From Psychrobium sp. MM17-31 (GTDB lineage Bacteria > Pseudomonadota > Gammaproteobacteria > Enterobacterales > Psychrobiaceae): a stretch of 64,000 nt of DNA. The stretch covers positions 1-64,000 of the forward strand of contig NZ_JAKRGA010000001.1 in the NCBI RefSeq assembly GCF_022347785.1, written 5' to 3'. The notes beneath the pieces were generated by a model that saw only the letters and a list, made by a program, of their open reading frames with translations, was not told where the DNA came from and did not search any database. Positions 55,931 through 64,000 of the stretch are shown here, one piece after another; the stretch's first letter is position 1; each line of letters starts with the position of its first letter. Position numbers and translations under genes: made by a program.

Positions 55931-58900
55931 TTATAGCGCTAAAGTTGCATTATGGCTCAATAAATTTAATTCACGGAGTGCAACAGAGAATTTAGCAAAC
56001 TCATGTGTCTTACTCGCTTTAAAGTCAGCCAATAGGTGTACCCAACGGCTTAGTAATTTGTCGTTGTCATTAACCCATTTCGCAACGATGTCATCACAAC
56101 CAGCTTTGGTATCAGTACAACCTTTTAATACCGTCGCTGTCAGTGCACGTTGCTGCCAATCCAACTCTTCGCGGAATGAAGCACGTGCCAGCGCTTGCCA
56201 GTGATTCGCTACTGGTTGTGCTGAAATTTGATTCAAGAACCAATGTAGCTCAACTTCATCACCAAGTTTGAAGTAAGTTTGAGCAACTAAACATAAGTCC
56301 ATGTTAACTTCATCAGCAACCTGCGCAATATCCATTGCAGAGAACATGGTTGAGGCTTTACACACCATTTCACTAATGTCTTTTGGTACGCCCTGTTTCT
56401 TCATTTCGTCGATACGTGCTTTGATTTCTTTAGCATCGCTATCAACTAACAGATCAAACATATTATCGTTCAATGTATCGAACTTAGGCTTGTAGAACGC
56501 AATAGTCTCTTCAATACTCATAGAAGTATCGCGGTTACGCAAGAACCAGCGCGTTACACGACGAATACTGCGACGCGTTTCTGAAAGCAGTTTAGTTTGA
56601 ATTGAAGCGTCTAACTTGTTGTTAAGTGCATCAACAGCTTCAAATAGGTAACGCAGACCAAATACTTCAGAGGCAATTGAGTAACAATGTGCGATTTCAT
56701 CAACTGTCGCACCTGTTTCATCCGTCATGCGGTGAACGAAGTTTAGACCCATGTCATCAACAAGCTTATTAGCTAGTTGCGTAGCGATGATTTCACGGCG
56801 CAGCGGATGGCTTTCCATATCTTTTGCATAACGATCTTGCAGCACTTTAGGGAAAGCAGCTGGTAATAGACGTGAATGGAAGCTGTTATCCGTAATTTCA
56901 TCAATCACTAATTGCTCTTTTAACACCATCTTACCGTAAGCAAGTAGTACCGCTAATTCAGGGCGAGTAAAACCACGGCCTTCAGCTTGACGCTCTGCTA
57001 ACTCTTCATCTGTTGGTAAGAACTCAAGCGCGCGATCTAGGCTGCCAGCTTTTTCTAAGCCATGCATAAAGCGGATTTGCTCTTTAAGCATGTTAGCGCC
57101 GCCGTAGCTGCTAATAGACAGTGACTGAGTCTGACGATTGTGGTTATCAATAACGATATCGCCAACTTCATCTGTCATTGAGTAAAGAAGCTCATTACGT
57201 TGTTTAACCGTTAAGTCACCATGCTCTACTAAAGTGTTTAGCAAGATCTTAATGTTAACTTCGTTATCCGAACAATCTACACCGCCAACGTTATCAATAA
57301 AGTCAGTGTTCATGCGACCACCAGCGGCACAGTATTCAACACGACCTAGCTGAGTACAACCGAGGTTACCACCCTCACCGATGATCTTAGCTTTCATTTC
57401 GCTACCGTTGATACGCAGCGCGTCATTAGCGCGATCACCAACATCAGCGTGGCTTTCACCTTCGCCTTTGAGGTAAGTACCGATACCACCGTTCCAGAAC
57501 AAGTCGACTTCCATGCGTAGGATAGCCTTAATTAACTCGTTAGGTGTTAAGCTAGCTTTTTTCACACCAATCATTTTCTTGATTTCTGGTGTTAGCGTAA
57601 TTGATTTCGCGCTACGAGAGAAAATACCGCCGCCTTTTGAAATTAGCTCGCTGTTGTAATCTTCCCACGATGAACGCGGTAAGTTGAATAAACGGTCGCG
57701 CTCTTCCCAGCTTTTTGCAGCATTTGGCGTTGGGTCAATAAAGATATGCATGTGGTTAAACGCCGCTTGTAAACAAGTGTGCTTAGATAGCAACATACCA
57801 TTACCAAATACGTCACCCGCCATATCACCAACGGCAATACAGGTGAAATCTGTTGTCTGACAATCGATACCGATTTCGCGGAAGTGACGCTTAACAGATT
57901 CCCAGCCACCGCGTGCTGTAATACCCATTTTCTTGTGATCGTAACCAACACTACCACCAGAGGCGAAAGCATCCCCCATCCAGAAGTTAAACTCTTCAGA
58001 AATACCGTTAGCAATATCAGAGAAAGTAGCAGTACCTTTATCCGCTGCAACTACTAAATACGGATCATCTTCATCATGACGAACAACCGCTTGTGGTGGT
58101 ACTAGCTCACCGTCAACGATGTTATCTGTGATGTCTAATAACGCGCGAATGAATATTTTGTAACACTCTTGACCTTCGGTGAAGAAAGCTTCACGACCAC
58201 CAGTGGTTGGCAGTTGCTTACATACGAAACCACCTTTAGCGCCCACAGGAACGATTACAGTATTTTTAACTTGCTGTGCTTTAACTAAGCCAAGTACTTC
58301 AGTACGGAAGTCTTCACGACGATCTGACCAGCGTAAACCACCACGAGCTACTTTACCGCCACGTAGGTGAACACCTTCAACGCGTGGTGAGTAAACAAAG
58401 ATTTCAAACTTCGGTAATGGTAATGGGATTTCAGGAATTAACTCCGGCAAAATCTTAAACGACGTGTAAGACTTGTCGTTACCGTTAGCATCCGGTTGGA
58501 AGAAGTTGGTACGAATAGTCGCTAATACCATATCTAAGTAACGACGGATAATACGGTCATCATCAAGGTTCGCAACTAAATCAAGACGGTCGATAATGTC
58601 GTTTTGAATCTTTTCTAGTTTCTTCTGGCTAAACTTAGCTTTTGGATCGAATTTCAGTGTAAATAATTCGATGATTAGCTTAGCGATTTCTGGGTAACGA
58701 CCCATTGTCTCTTCAATGTAACTTTGACTAAATGTACTACCGATTTGACGCATGTATTTCGCGTAGGCTCGTAAAATAGTGATTTTACGACCCGTCAAGT
58801 TAGTCGCTAACAATAACTTGTTAAAACCATCGTCTTCTAAATCACCAGACCATACTTGCGCGAACGCATCTTGGTAAATGTCTTGTACTTCGTTAATGTC

Positions 58901-60781
58901 AAAGTTGTTGTCACCGGTATGCAACATTTGGAAATCAAGCACCCACGCTGAGTGACCTTCTTCCAAAATTAGCTCATATGGACGCTCACCAACAATACGT
59001 AAACCAAAGTTTTCCAACATCGGCAATACATCAGATAGATGTAATGGCTCATCAAGGCTAAACAGTTTCAAACGAACTTGTTTGCTGCCTTTTTTCATTT
59101 CTTGCGGACGGTAGAAGATCATCCCCAAATTATGGTCATCGTTTAGCGTCTCTAAAGTCGCAATATCAACAACAGCTACACCTGGTAATACGTCAGTCTT
59201 GTAGCTTTGGCTAAATGCTTTGTTGTATTTGTTACTCAGCGCTTTAGCTGCAGACTCACCGTGATGAGCGACAAGTGCGTTTTCTAGTTTATCTTCCCAA
59301 GAGCGAGCTGCTTCGATTAGGTCGTTTTCGATGGCTTTCACACTAATTTCCGGTTTGTGATTTGGTTTTAATTGAACTACGTAGTGAGTACGCGCAAGAT
59401 TAGACTCAGAGAAGAACGTGGTAAATGCAACTTCTTCATCAGACTCAAAGTGACGTGCTAGTACTTCCTGGGTTTTCTTACGCAGTGCGGTGTTATAACG
59501 CTCTCTCGCCATATAGACGATACATGAATAGAAACGACCAAAGCTGTCTTCACGAACAATCAACTTAACGCAATCGCGCTCTTCTAGCTTTAAAATCGCC
59601 ATACAGGTTGAAAGCAGCTCTGATTCCGTCGCTTGAATTAACTCGTCACGCGGGTAAGTTTCCAAGAAGTGCTGCATTGCTTTGTAGCCATGGCTGCCCT
59701 TGCTGTAACTTGATGACTCAGTAACACGGCGTAACTTGTCACCAAGGTAAGGGATTTGGAAAACACTGTTGTTGTATATGCTAGAGCCGTAAAGACCGAT
59801 AAAGCGATCTTCACCAATCACCTTGCCTGATTTATCAAAGCGCTTAATACCGATGTAGTCGGTTTTAGTTGGACGATGTACGCGACAAACAGTATTGCTC
59901 TTCGTCAGCAGCATTAGCTTGTCAGACGTTGCTTCGCGTTGTGCGCCAAAAGTTAAGCTAGATAATAATTTTGGCTGACTTTCTTGCGAGTTAAGCATCA
60001 TACCAAGACTAGACTCAGCATCAGCCACTAACTCGATGTCGCCTTCAACAGCATTTAGTGAATATGAGCGATAGCCTAATAGCGTAAAGTTGCCTTCATA
60101 GATCCACTGTAGGAAATTTAGCGTTTCTTCTAACTCACGATTAGGACCAGGAAATGGTGCTTTTGGCAAACCGTCGATAACTTCTTTAAGTTTAGTGCGC
60201 ATCGGTTTCCAATCTTGCACCGACAGTGTGACTTCTTCCAACACCTTTACGAGTTCCTGTTGAACGTCATTTAATACGTCTTCAGACTCTAAGCGGTCGA
60301 TTTCAAGCAAGAAGATAGTGATATCTTCTGTTTGTTCAGTCTTGTTTTTAAGACTTGCTAACGAGGTAACGTTACCCTTGTCATCACGAGACACACTAAT
60401 TGGATAGTGCAGCGACAAGTGGCTGTTAATGTTGAGGCGTTTAAGCGCCATGTTGACCGAATCAACCAAGAACGGCATGTCGGCATGAACAATTTCAACG
60501 ATTGTCTTTGTTGGCTGCCAGCCATGACGAGAAAGGATTGGGTTGTAAACTTTAACGATTTGATCGTAAGGTTTACGCTCGTTTAACGAGCCCCATAAAC
60601 TTAACGCAGCGCCATAAAGGTCACTATCGCTGCGCACAGCAATATCGTCTTCTGAGATATCACCATAAATTATTTGAGTAAACGACTTAACAAGCGGCGC
60701 TAACTCTTCGCCTACGTTGTCGTCGATCATGCGTGCCACGTTTTCCAATAGTACAGAGGAATTTGCATCTTTTAATGCCAT
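55931..60781 (-). CDS. gdhB: NAD-specific glutamate dehydrogenase, large (180 kDa) class
   Basis: Catabolic glutamate dehydrogenase giving 2-oxoglutarate and ammonia with NAD. 1616 residues, matching the L_180 class (P. aeruginosa GdhB type). An N-terminal ACT-like regulatory half (about 1-700) precedes the catalytic core: RGGLRWSDRREDFRTEVLGL in part near 800, the catalytic-lysine region VIVPVGAKGGFVCK near 838, GDMAGDVFGNGML near 990 and GEGGNLGCTQLGR near 1140. The ribosome site AAAGGAAT lies before the ATG. Transcribed alone with its own terminator. Confidence 0.97.
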   Translation of the reverse strand: MALKDANSSVLLENVARMIDDNVGEELAPLVKSFTQIIYGDISEDDIAVRSDSDLYGAALSLWGSLNERKPYDQIVKVYNPILSRHGWQPTKTIVEIVHADMPFLVDSVNMALKRLNINSHLSLHYPISVSRDDKGNVTSLASLKNKTEQTEDITIFLLEIDRLESEDVLNDVQQELVKVLEEVTLSVQDWKPMRTKLKEVIDGLPKAPFPGPNRELEETLNFLQWIYEGNFTLLGYRSYSLNAVEGDIELVADAESSLGMMLNSQESQPKLLSSLTFGAQREATSDKLMLLTKSNTVCRVHRPTKTDYIGIKRFDKSGKVIGEDRFIGLYGSSIYNNSVFQIPYLGDKLRRVTESSSYSKGSHGYKAMQHFLETYPRDELIQATESELLSTCMAILKLEERDCVKLIVREDSFGRFYSCIVYMARERYNTALRKKTQEVLARHFESDEEVAFTTFFSESNLARTHYVVQLKPNHKPEISVKAIENDLIEAARSWEDKLENALVAHHGESAAKALSNKYNKAFSQSYKTDVLPGVAVVDIATLETLNDDHNLGMIFYRPQEMKKGSKQVRLKLFSLDEPLHLSDVLPMLENFGLRIVGERPYELILEEGHSAWVLDFQMLHTGDNNFDINEVQDIYQDAFAQVWSGDLEDDGFNKLLLATNLTGRKITILRAYAKYMRQIGSTFSQSYIEETMGRYPEIAKLIIELFTLKFDPKAKFSQKKLEKIQNDIIDRLDLVANLDDDRIIRRYLDMVLATIRTNFFQPDANGNDKSYTSFKILPELIPEIPLPLPKFEIFVYSPRVEGVHLRGGKVARGGLRWSDRREDFRTEVLGLVKAQQVKNTVIVPVGAKGGFVCKQLPTTGGREAFFTEGQECYKIFIRALLDITDNIVDGELVPPQAVVRHDEDDPYLVVAADKGTATFSDIANGISEEFNFWMGDAFASGGSVGYDHKKMGITARGGWESVKRHFREIGIDCQTTDFTCIAVGDMAGDVFGNGMLLSKHTCLQAAFNHMHIFIDPTPNAAKSWEERDRLFNLPRSSWEDYNSELISKGGGIFSRSAKSITLTPEIKKMIGVKKASLTPNELIKAILRMEVDLFWNGGIGTYLKGEGESHADVGDRANDALRINGSEMKAKIIGEGGNLGCTQLGRVEYCAAGGRMNTDFIDNVGGVDCSDNEVNIKILLNTLVEHGDLTVKQRNELLYSMTDEVGDIVIDNHNRQTQSLSISSYGGANMLKEQIRFMHGLEKAGSLDRALEFLPTDEELAERQAEGRGFTRPELAVLLAYGKMVLKEQLVIDEITDNSFHSRLLPAAFPKVLQDRYAKDMESHPLRREIIATQLANKLVDDMGLNFVHRMTDETGATVDEIAHCYSIASEVFGLRYLFEAVDALNNKLDASIQTKLLSETRRSIRRVTRWFLRNRDTSMSIEETIAFYKPKFDTLNDNMFDLLVDSDAKEIKARIDEMKKQGVPKDISEMVCKASTMFSAMDIAQVADEVNMDLCLVAQTYFKLGDEVELHWFLNQISAQPVANHWQALARASFREELDWQQRALTATVLKGCTDTKAGCDDIVAKWVNDNDKLLSRWVHLLADFKASKTHEFAKFSVALRELNLLSHNATLAL

Positions 60782-61004
60782 AGTGTCGATTCCTTTAATT
60801 AACTGGTTAGTTATTGTTCTAAGCTCTGGACTGCGGACCGAGCATCCTGCGCCGATCCATATTTTATTTTTTTAGTTAGGCTAGTCTATTACTAAAGTCG
60901 GTAGATATCGAGTAATTTTTTTATAAAAAACAACTCGTAACACCAGTTGTTTCAAGGGATAGAGAATTTCAAGCACTATTGGTGAATGGTTATGCAAAAC
61001 ACAA
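60782..61004 (-). promoter_or_regulatory. gdhB upstream region
   Basis: About 220 bp, AT-rich, between the RND gene terminator and gdhB. It should hold the gdhB promoter. I see no gene and no strong dyad. Confidence 0.3.
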
Positions 61005-61035
61005 AAAAAGAGGCCAATTATTGGCCTCTTTTTAA
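61003..61035 (-). terminator. Terminator after RND transporter gene
   Basis: 13-bp perfect stem AAAAAGAGGCCAA (61005-61017) / TTGGCCTCTTTTT (61021-61033) with TTA loop. Confidence 0.88.
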
Positions 61036-61060
61036 CGCTGAATTACTAATTTTTAACAGT

Positions 61061-63370
61061 TCATTTACCTTGCTTGAACCACAATAAATTAGCTAATGCT
61101 GGTAATACAATAATCGCCCCCAACATGTTCACTAAAAACATAAAGGTAAGCAGTATTCCCATGTCCATTTGGAACTTAAGATCAGAGAAGAACCATGTAC
61201 TCACACCAATCGCCAAGGTAACACCAGTGAAGATTACAGCCGTGCCGCGCTCCTTCAGTGCCATCATATACGATTGCTGTACTGTCATGCCTTGATTGAG
61301 GCCTTGATTCATGGTGGCTAGAATATAGATACCGTAATCAACACCGATACCAACACCTAATGCGATTACCGGCAATGTCGATACTGTAAGACCAATATTT
61401 AAGAAAGTCATTAACGCTTGCGCTAGCGTCGAAACAACAAACAGTGGCAGTACCACTGAAATCGTCGCTCGTACCGATCTAAAGCTAATCAAACACAGTG
61501 CAATTACTGCGCCGTAAACGTATAGCATCATTGGCGTTTGCGCCGCTTCCACAGCCTCGTTTGTCGCCGCCATTACACCAACAGGTCCAGAGGCTAACTT
61601 AAACTTAAGCGTATCTGTATCTAACAGCGCAGCCTGACGTTTCGCTTGTGCAACTACACGCTCAATGGTATTGGCTTTGTGATCTTCTAAAAACAGTAAG
61701 ATCTGCATGGTGTCACATTTTGCGTTTAACAACCCAGTTGTGGTTGGAACTTGCGAGATTGACTGAACAAGCGTTGCCTGTGTGCGAGATAGCGTGCGCC
61801 ATTTAGGATTACCTTCGTTGAAACCGCCATTGACGGTCTTAACAACGCTGGCCAAACTAATGGTCGATTGAACGCCTTGTACATTCTCCATTCGCCATTG
61901 GAATTTATCCATAGTTGCCAACGTCGTATAATCGGTACAAGAATCAGCTTGTCCTTCAACGATGATTGACATTACATCAGTAGTAATCGAAAAACGTTCG
62001 GTAATAAGCGCAGTATCTTGGTTATAACGAGACCACTGATGAAGCGCTGCGGCGCCTGCTTCTAAATCCCCTACTTTCATTTTTTGCGACTGGAAATACC
62101 CACCAACAAACAACACAGAGGTTAATGCGACAACGACAATGGCCACTTTGCGTGATGCAAAAGCTGCCAAGCCTTGCCACAACTTCTCTAATGTTGGATT
62201 AGGTTCGTTATCTCGGACGTCAATACGGACATCGCGATATGAAATAAGTACAGGCAATAACACCAAGTTAGTTAAGATAATAACACCGACACCTAAACTC
62301 GCAGAAATAGCGAGTTCGCGAATAATACCGATATCAATCGATAATAAGGTAATAAAACCAATGGTGTCTGATAGTAACGCAACGCCGCCGGGAATTAACA
62401 GCGCACAACAGGTTGCTGCTGCCGCTTCCTTCGAGCCAAGCCCGGTAAGCATCTTCTTCTTAACGCCATTAACCACTTGCACACTGTGACTAACCCCCAC
62501 GGCAAATACGAGGAATGGTACAAGAATAGACATTGGATCGAGCCCAAAGCCAAGTAGCGTTAACAAGCCCATTTGCCATACTACAGCGATGAGTGAACAC
62601 AGCAGTGGTAATGCAGTCAGAATCCAACAGCGTGAAAATAGATATACCATTACCGCGGTGATCATGATGGCAACAATGAAAAACAGCACCACGCCTTTAG
62701 CGCCATCTGCCACATCACCAGCCATTTTGGCAAAACCAATAATGTGTATATCGATACCATCGTGCAGTAGCTTGCCGCGAAGCTCTTCTTCTAACTGGGC
62801 AGCAAAGGCTAAGGTATCAAGTTTTTCACCTGTCTCAGGATTAAAATCGAGTAACTTTGCCGACACCATCGCCGACGAATAATCGTTAGCCACTAATCGA
62901 CCAACAATACCTGCTTTCTCAACATTACCTTTAACGATGTCCAAACCGCGAGCATCTGGCACAAAGTCAGCAGGAATCACAGGACCGCCAGCAAAACCAT
63001 CTTCCACCACTTCGGTAAATCGAGTCGATGGCGAATACAACGATTTTACGGTGGTACGGTCGATACCCGGAATAAAATACAGCTGATCATGTACCTGTTT
63101 TAAATCATTAAAAAACGACTCGCTAAACACATTACCGTCTTTAGCTCTTACCGCCACCATAATACTGTTGGCCCCACCAAAATCTTTCGAATGTTTGGTG
63201 TAGGTCTTCATGTATTCATGATTTAACGGAATATTCTTAGTAAACGCCGCATCCATTTTCAGTTGCGATGCTTGATAGAGTAAAAACAGGGTTACCAAGG
63301 TGAAAAACGCAATCACAAAACGGCGATGACGAAAAATAAATTGTTCTACAAAAAACACCAGTTTATTCAT
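61061..63370 (-). CDS. RND superfamily (MMPL-type) transporter
   Basis: Inner-membrane RND permease with two repeated 6-helix blocks, each preceded by a periplasmic domain, 769 residues, about three quarters the length of AcrB. A first helix near residue 18-36 (FVIAFFTLVTLFLLYQA) precedes the first periplasmic domain; sterol-sensing-like helices are near 225-375 and 620-760, each with a GVGIGVDYGIY/FAVGVSHSVQV type motif (the latter conserved Asp is absent in block one). It is 5 bp after the YCF48-like gene, so they are co-transcribed. This pair is common in gammaproteobacteria; the substrate, perhaps a lipid, is unknown. Confidence 0.85.
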   Translation of the reverse strand: MNKLVFFVEQFIFRHRRFVIAFFTLVTLFLLYQASQLKMDAAFTKNIPLNHEYMKTYTKHSKDFGGANSIMVAVRAKDGNVFSESFFNDLKQVHDQLYFIPGIDRTTVKSLYSPSTRFTEVVEDGFAGGPVIPADFVPDARGLDIVKGNVEKAGIVGRLVANDYSSAMVSAKLLDFNPETGEKLDTLAFAAQLEEELRGKLLHDGIDIHIIGFAKMAGDVADGAKGVVLFFIVAIMITAVMVYLFSRCWILTALPLLCSLIAVVWQMGLLTLLGFGLDPMSILVPFLVFAVGVSHSVQVVNGVKKKMLTGLGSKEAAAATCCALLIPGGVALLSDTIGFITLLSIDIGIIRELAISASLGVGVIILTNLVLLPVLISYRDVRIDVRDNEPNPTLEKLWQGLAAFASRKVAIVVVALTSVLFVGGYFQSQKMKVGDLEAGAAALHQWSRYNQDTALITERFSITTDVMSIIVEGQADSCTDYTTLATMDKFQWRMENVQGVQSTISLASVVKTVNGGFNEGNPKWRTLSRTQATLVQSISQVPTTTGLLNAKCDTMQILLFLEDHKANTIERVVAQAKRQAALLDTDTLKFKLASGPVGVMAATNEAVEAAQTPMMLYVYGAVIALCLISFRSVRATISVVLPLFVVSTLAQALMTFLNIGLTVSTLPVIALGVGIGVDYGIYILATMNQGLNQGMTVQQSYMMALKERGTAVIFTGVTLAIGVSTWFFSDLKFQMDMGILLTFMFLVNMLGAIIVLPALANLLWFKQGK

Positions 63371-63375
63371 ATCTA

Positions 63376-64000
63376 TTACTTCTCACCTTCTAATAGATGC
63401 AGGCCTTTGCTACCAGCCAACCACACTTGATCTTCAAATTGGCGAATGTCCATCAAATCTTCACCTTTACGCACGCTGTCTTGAGAGAAATTCTTACCAT
63501 CATCCGTGGAACGCAATACCACACCATTATTCTGCGCTACCAAAATATCGCCGTTTGCAAGTTGATAAACGTCATTAACACTATTGTTGTTGCCTAAATC
63601 GATTTGTTGCCAATTGACCCCACCATCAGTTGAGCGGAACATGTGACCACGTAAGCCGCCTACTAAAATAGCGCCGCTTTGGCTTTGCATCGCGCTAAAG
63701 AATGACCCTTCATAGACATTATCTATTCGCTGCCAAGTTGCCCCTAGGTCTGCGGAAAATGCGATGAGTCCAAGTTCTCCCACCAACATCATGCGTTTTT
63801 CACTTAGCTCAATGATCTTGTTAAAGTGCGGTAGTATCGACGCTATTTCAAATTGATAGTCTTCTTCGCTCTCCTCGCGAACTTCAGCAAGGTATTCGAC
63901 ATCTTCCTGAGGCAACAAGCTCGATAGAAACTGTTTATTCCAAGACTTACCACCATCTTTTGTTGCGAAAAACATCCCGTAGGCACCAATCGCATAACCA
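63376..64000 (-). CDS. YCF48-like beta-propeller protein (N-terminus beyond right edge)
   Basis: Partial gene; the frame is open through base 64000. The residues before the internal Met at 63975 (GYAIGAYG) continue the repeat pattern, so the real start is outside. 208 codons are present. BNR/YCF48-type blades are seen as ATKDGGKSW, FSADLGATWQRID, RSTDGGVNWQQID and RSTDDGKNF, with GxxGxxxRSTDGGxxW spacing. In homologues such proteins are periplasmic or outer-surface and are paired with RND/MMPL permeases; here too the RND gene follows after 5 bp. Confidence 0.85.
   Translation of the reverse strand, partial: GYAIGAYGMFFATKDGGKSWNKQFLSSLLPQEDVEYLAEVREESEEDYQFEIASILPHFNKIIELSEKRMMLVGELGLIAFSADLGATWQRIDNVYEGSFFSAMQSQSGAILVGGLRGHMFRSTDGGVNWQQIDLGNNNSVNDVYQLANGDILVAQNNGVVLRSTDDGKNFSQDSVRKGEDLMDIRQFEDQVWLAGSKGLHLLEGEK

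Noticed and set aside
1-64000. Insertion sequences, prophage, tRNA or rRNA genes
   Set aside because: No transposase, integrase or RNA gene signature was found in any gap or frame.

Overview
The window looks like chromosomal DNA of a marine, moderately AT-leaning gammaproteobacterium of the Alteromonadales (Colwellia/Thalassotalea type). This rests on gene order and protein families: the run aroA-cmk-rpsA-ihfB-lapA-lapB-pyrF, the pyrD-zapC ... rlmKL-glutaredoxin-uup-DUF3466-rmf block, a 1616-residue NAD-dependent glutamate dehydrogenase and an AGCS sodium symporter. I saw no insertion sequence, prophage, CRISPR array, rRNA or tRNA. The species assignment is inference.

Layout. 1-9804 (minus) is the first 3268 codons of a giant LapA-type surface adhesin whose C-terminal end lies beyond the left edge. 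It has an N-terminal retention module with a TAAG protease site, a set of Ig-like modules, then about 19 cadherin-like repeats of about 115 residues. 10.2-16.5 kb holds htpG, an acyl-CoA dehydrogenase, pyrF and the LPS-assembly pair lapB/lapA. 16.7-21.0 kb holds ihfB, rpsA, cmk and aroA. 21.1-29.3 kb is a minus-strand operon for a branched-chain-amino-acid-type ABC importer (LivG, LivH, LivM, LivK, LivF) interleaved with two acyl-CoA ligases of different families, suggesting uptake and CoA activation of an organic acid. 29.5-38.1 kb holds lysO, an M17 aminopeptidase, a lipoprotein, a periplasmic peroxiredoxin, hrpA and an S-formylglutathione hydrolase. 38.2-45.0 kb holds rmf (58 residues), a DUF3466/HAF-repeat surface protein, uup, a small glutaredoxin and rlmKL.

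45.1-52.9 kb is a glycine module: gcvT with an AGCS glycine/alanine symporter on the minus strand, and gcvH-gcvP followed by a porin on the plus strand. They diverge from a 682-bp control region that carries two copies of a GTTTCC-N4-GGAAAC-type palindrome. A TonB-domain protein, zapC, pyrD and gdhB follow to 60.8 kb, and the window ends with an RND/MMPL transporter and the truncated gene of a YCF48-like beta-propeller protein.

How it fits together: most genes are housekeeping (translation, nucleotide and aromatic synthesis, cell division, envelope assembly). The accessory interest is in the giant adhesin (probable c-di-GMP-controlled biofilm attachment), the transporter-plus-ligase operon, the divergent glycine catabolism locus, and several strong intergenic palindromes that nearby genes do not explain.
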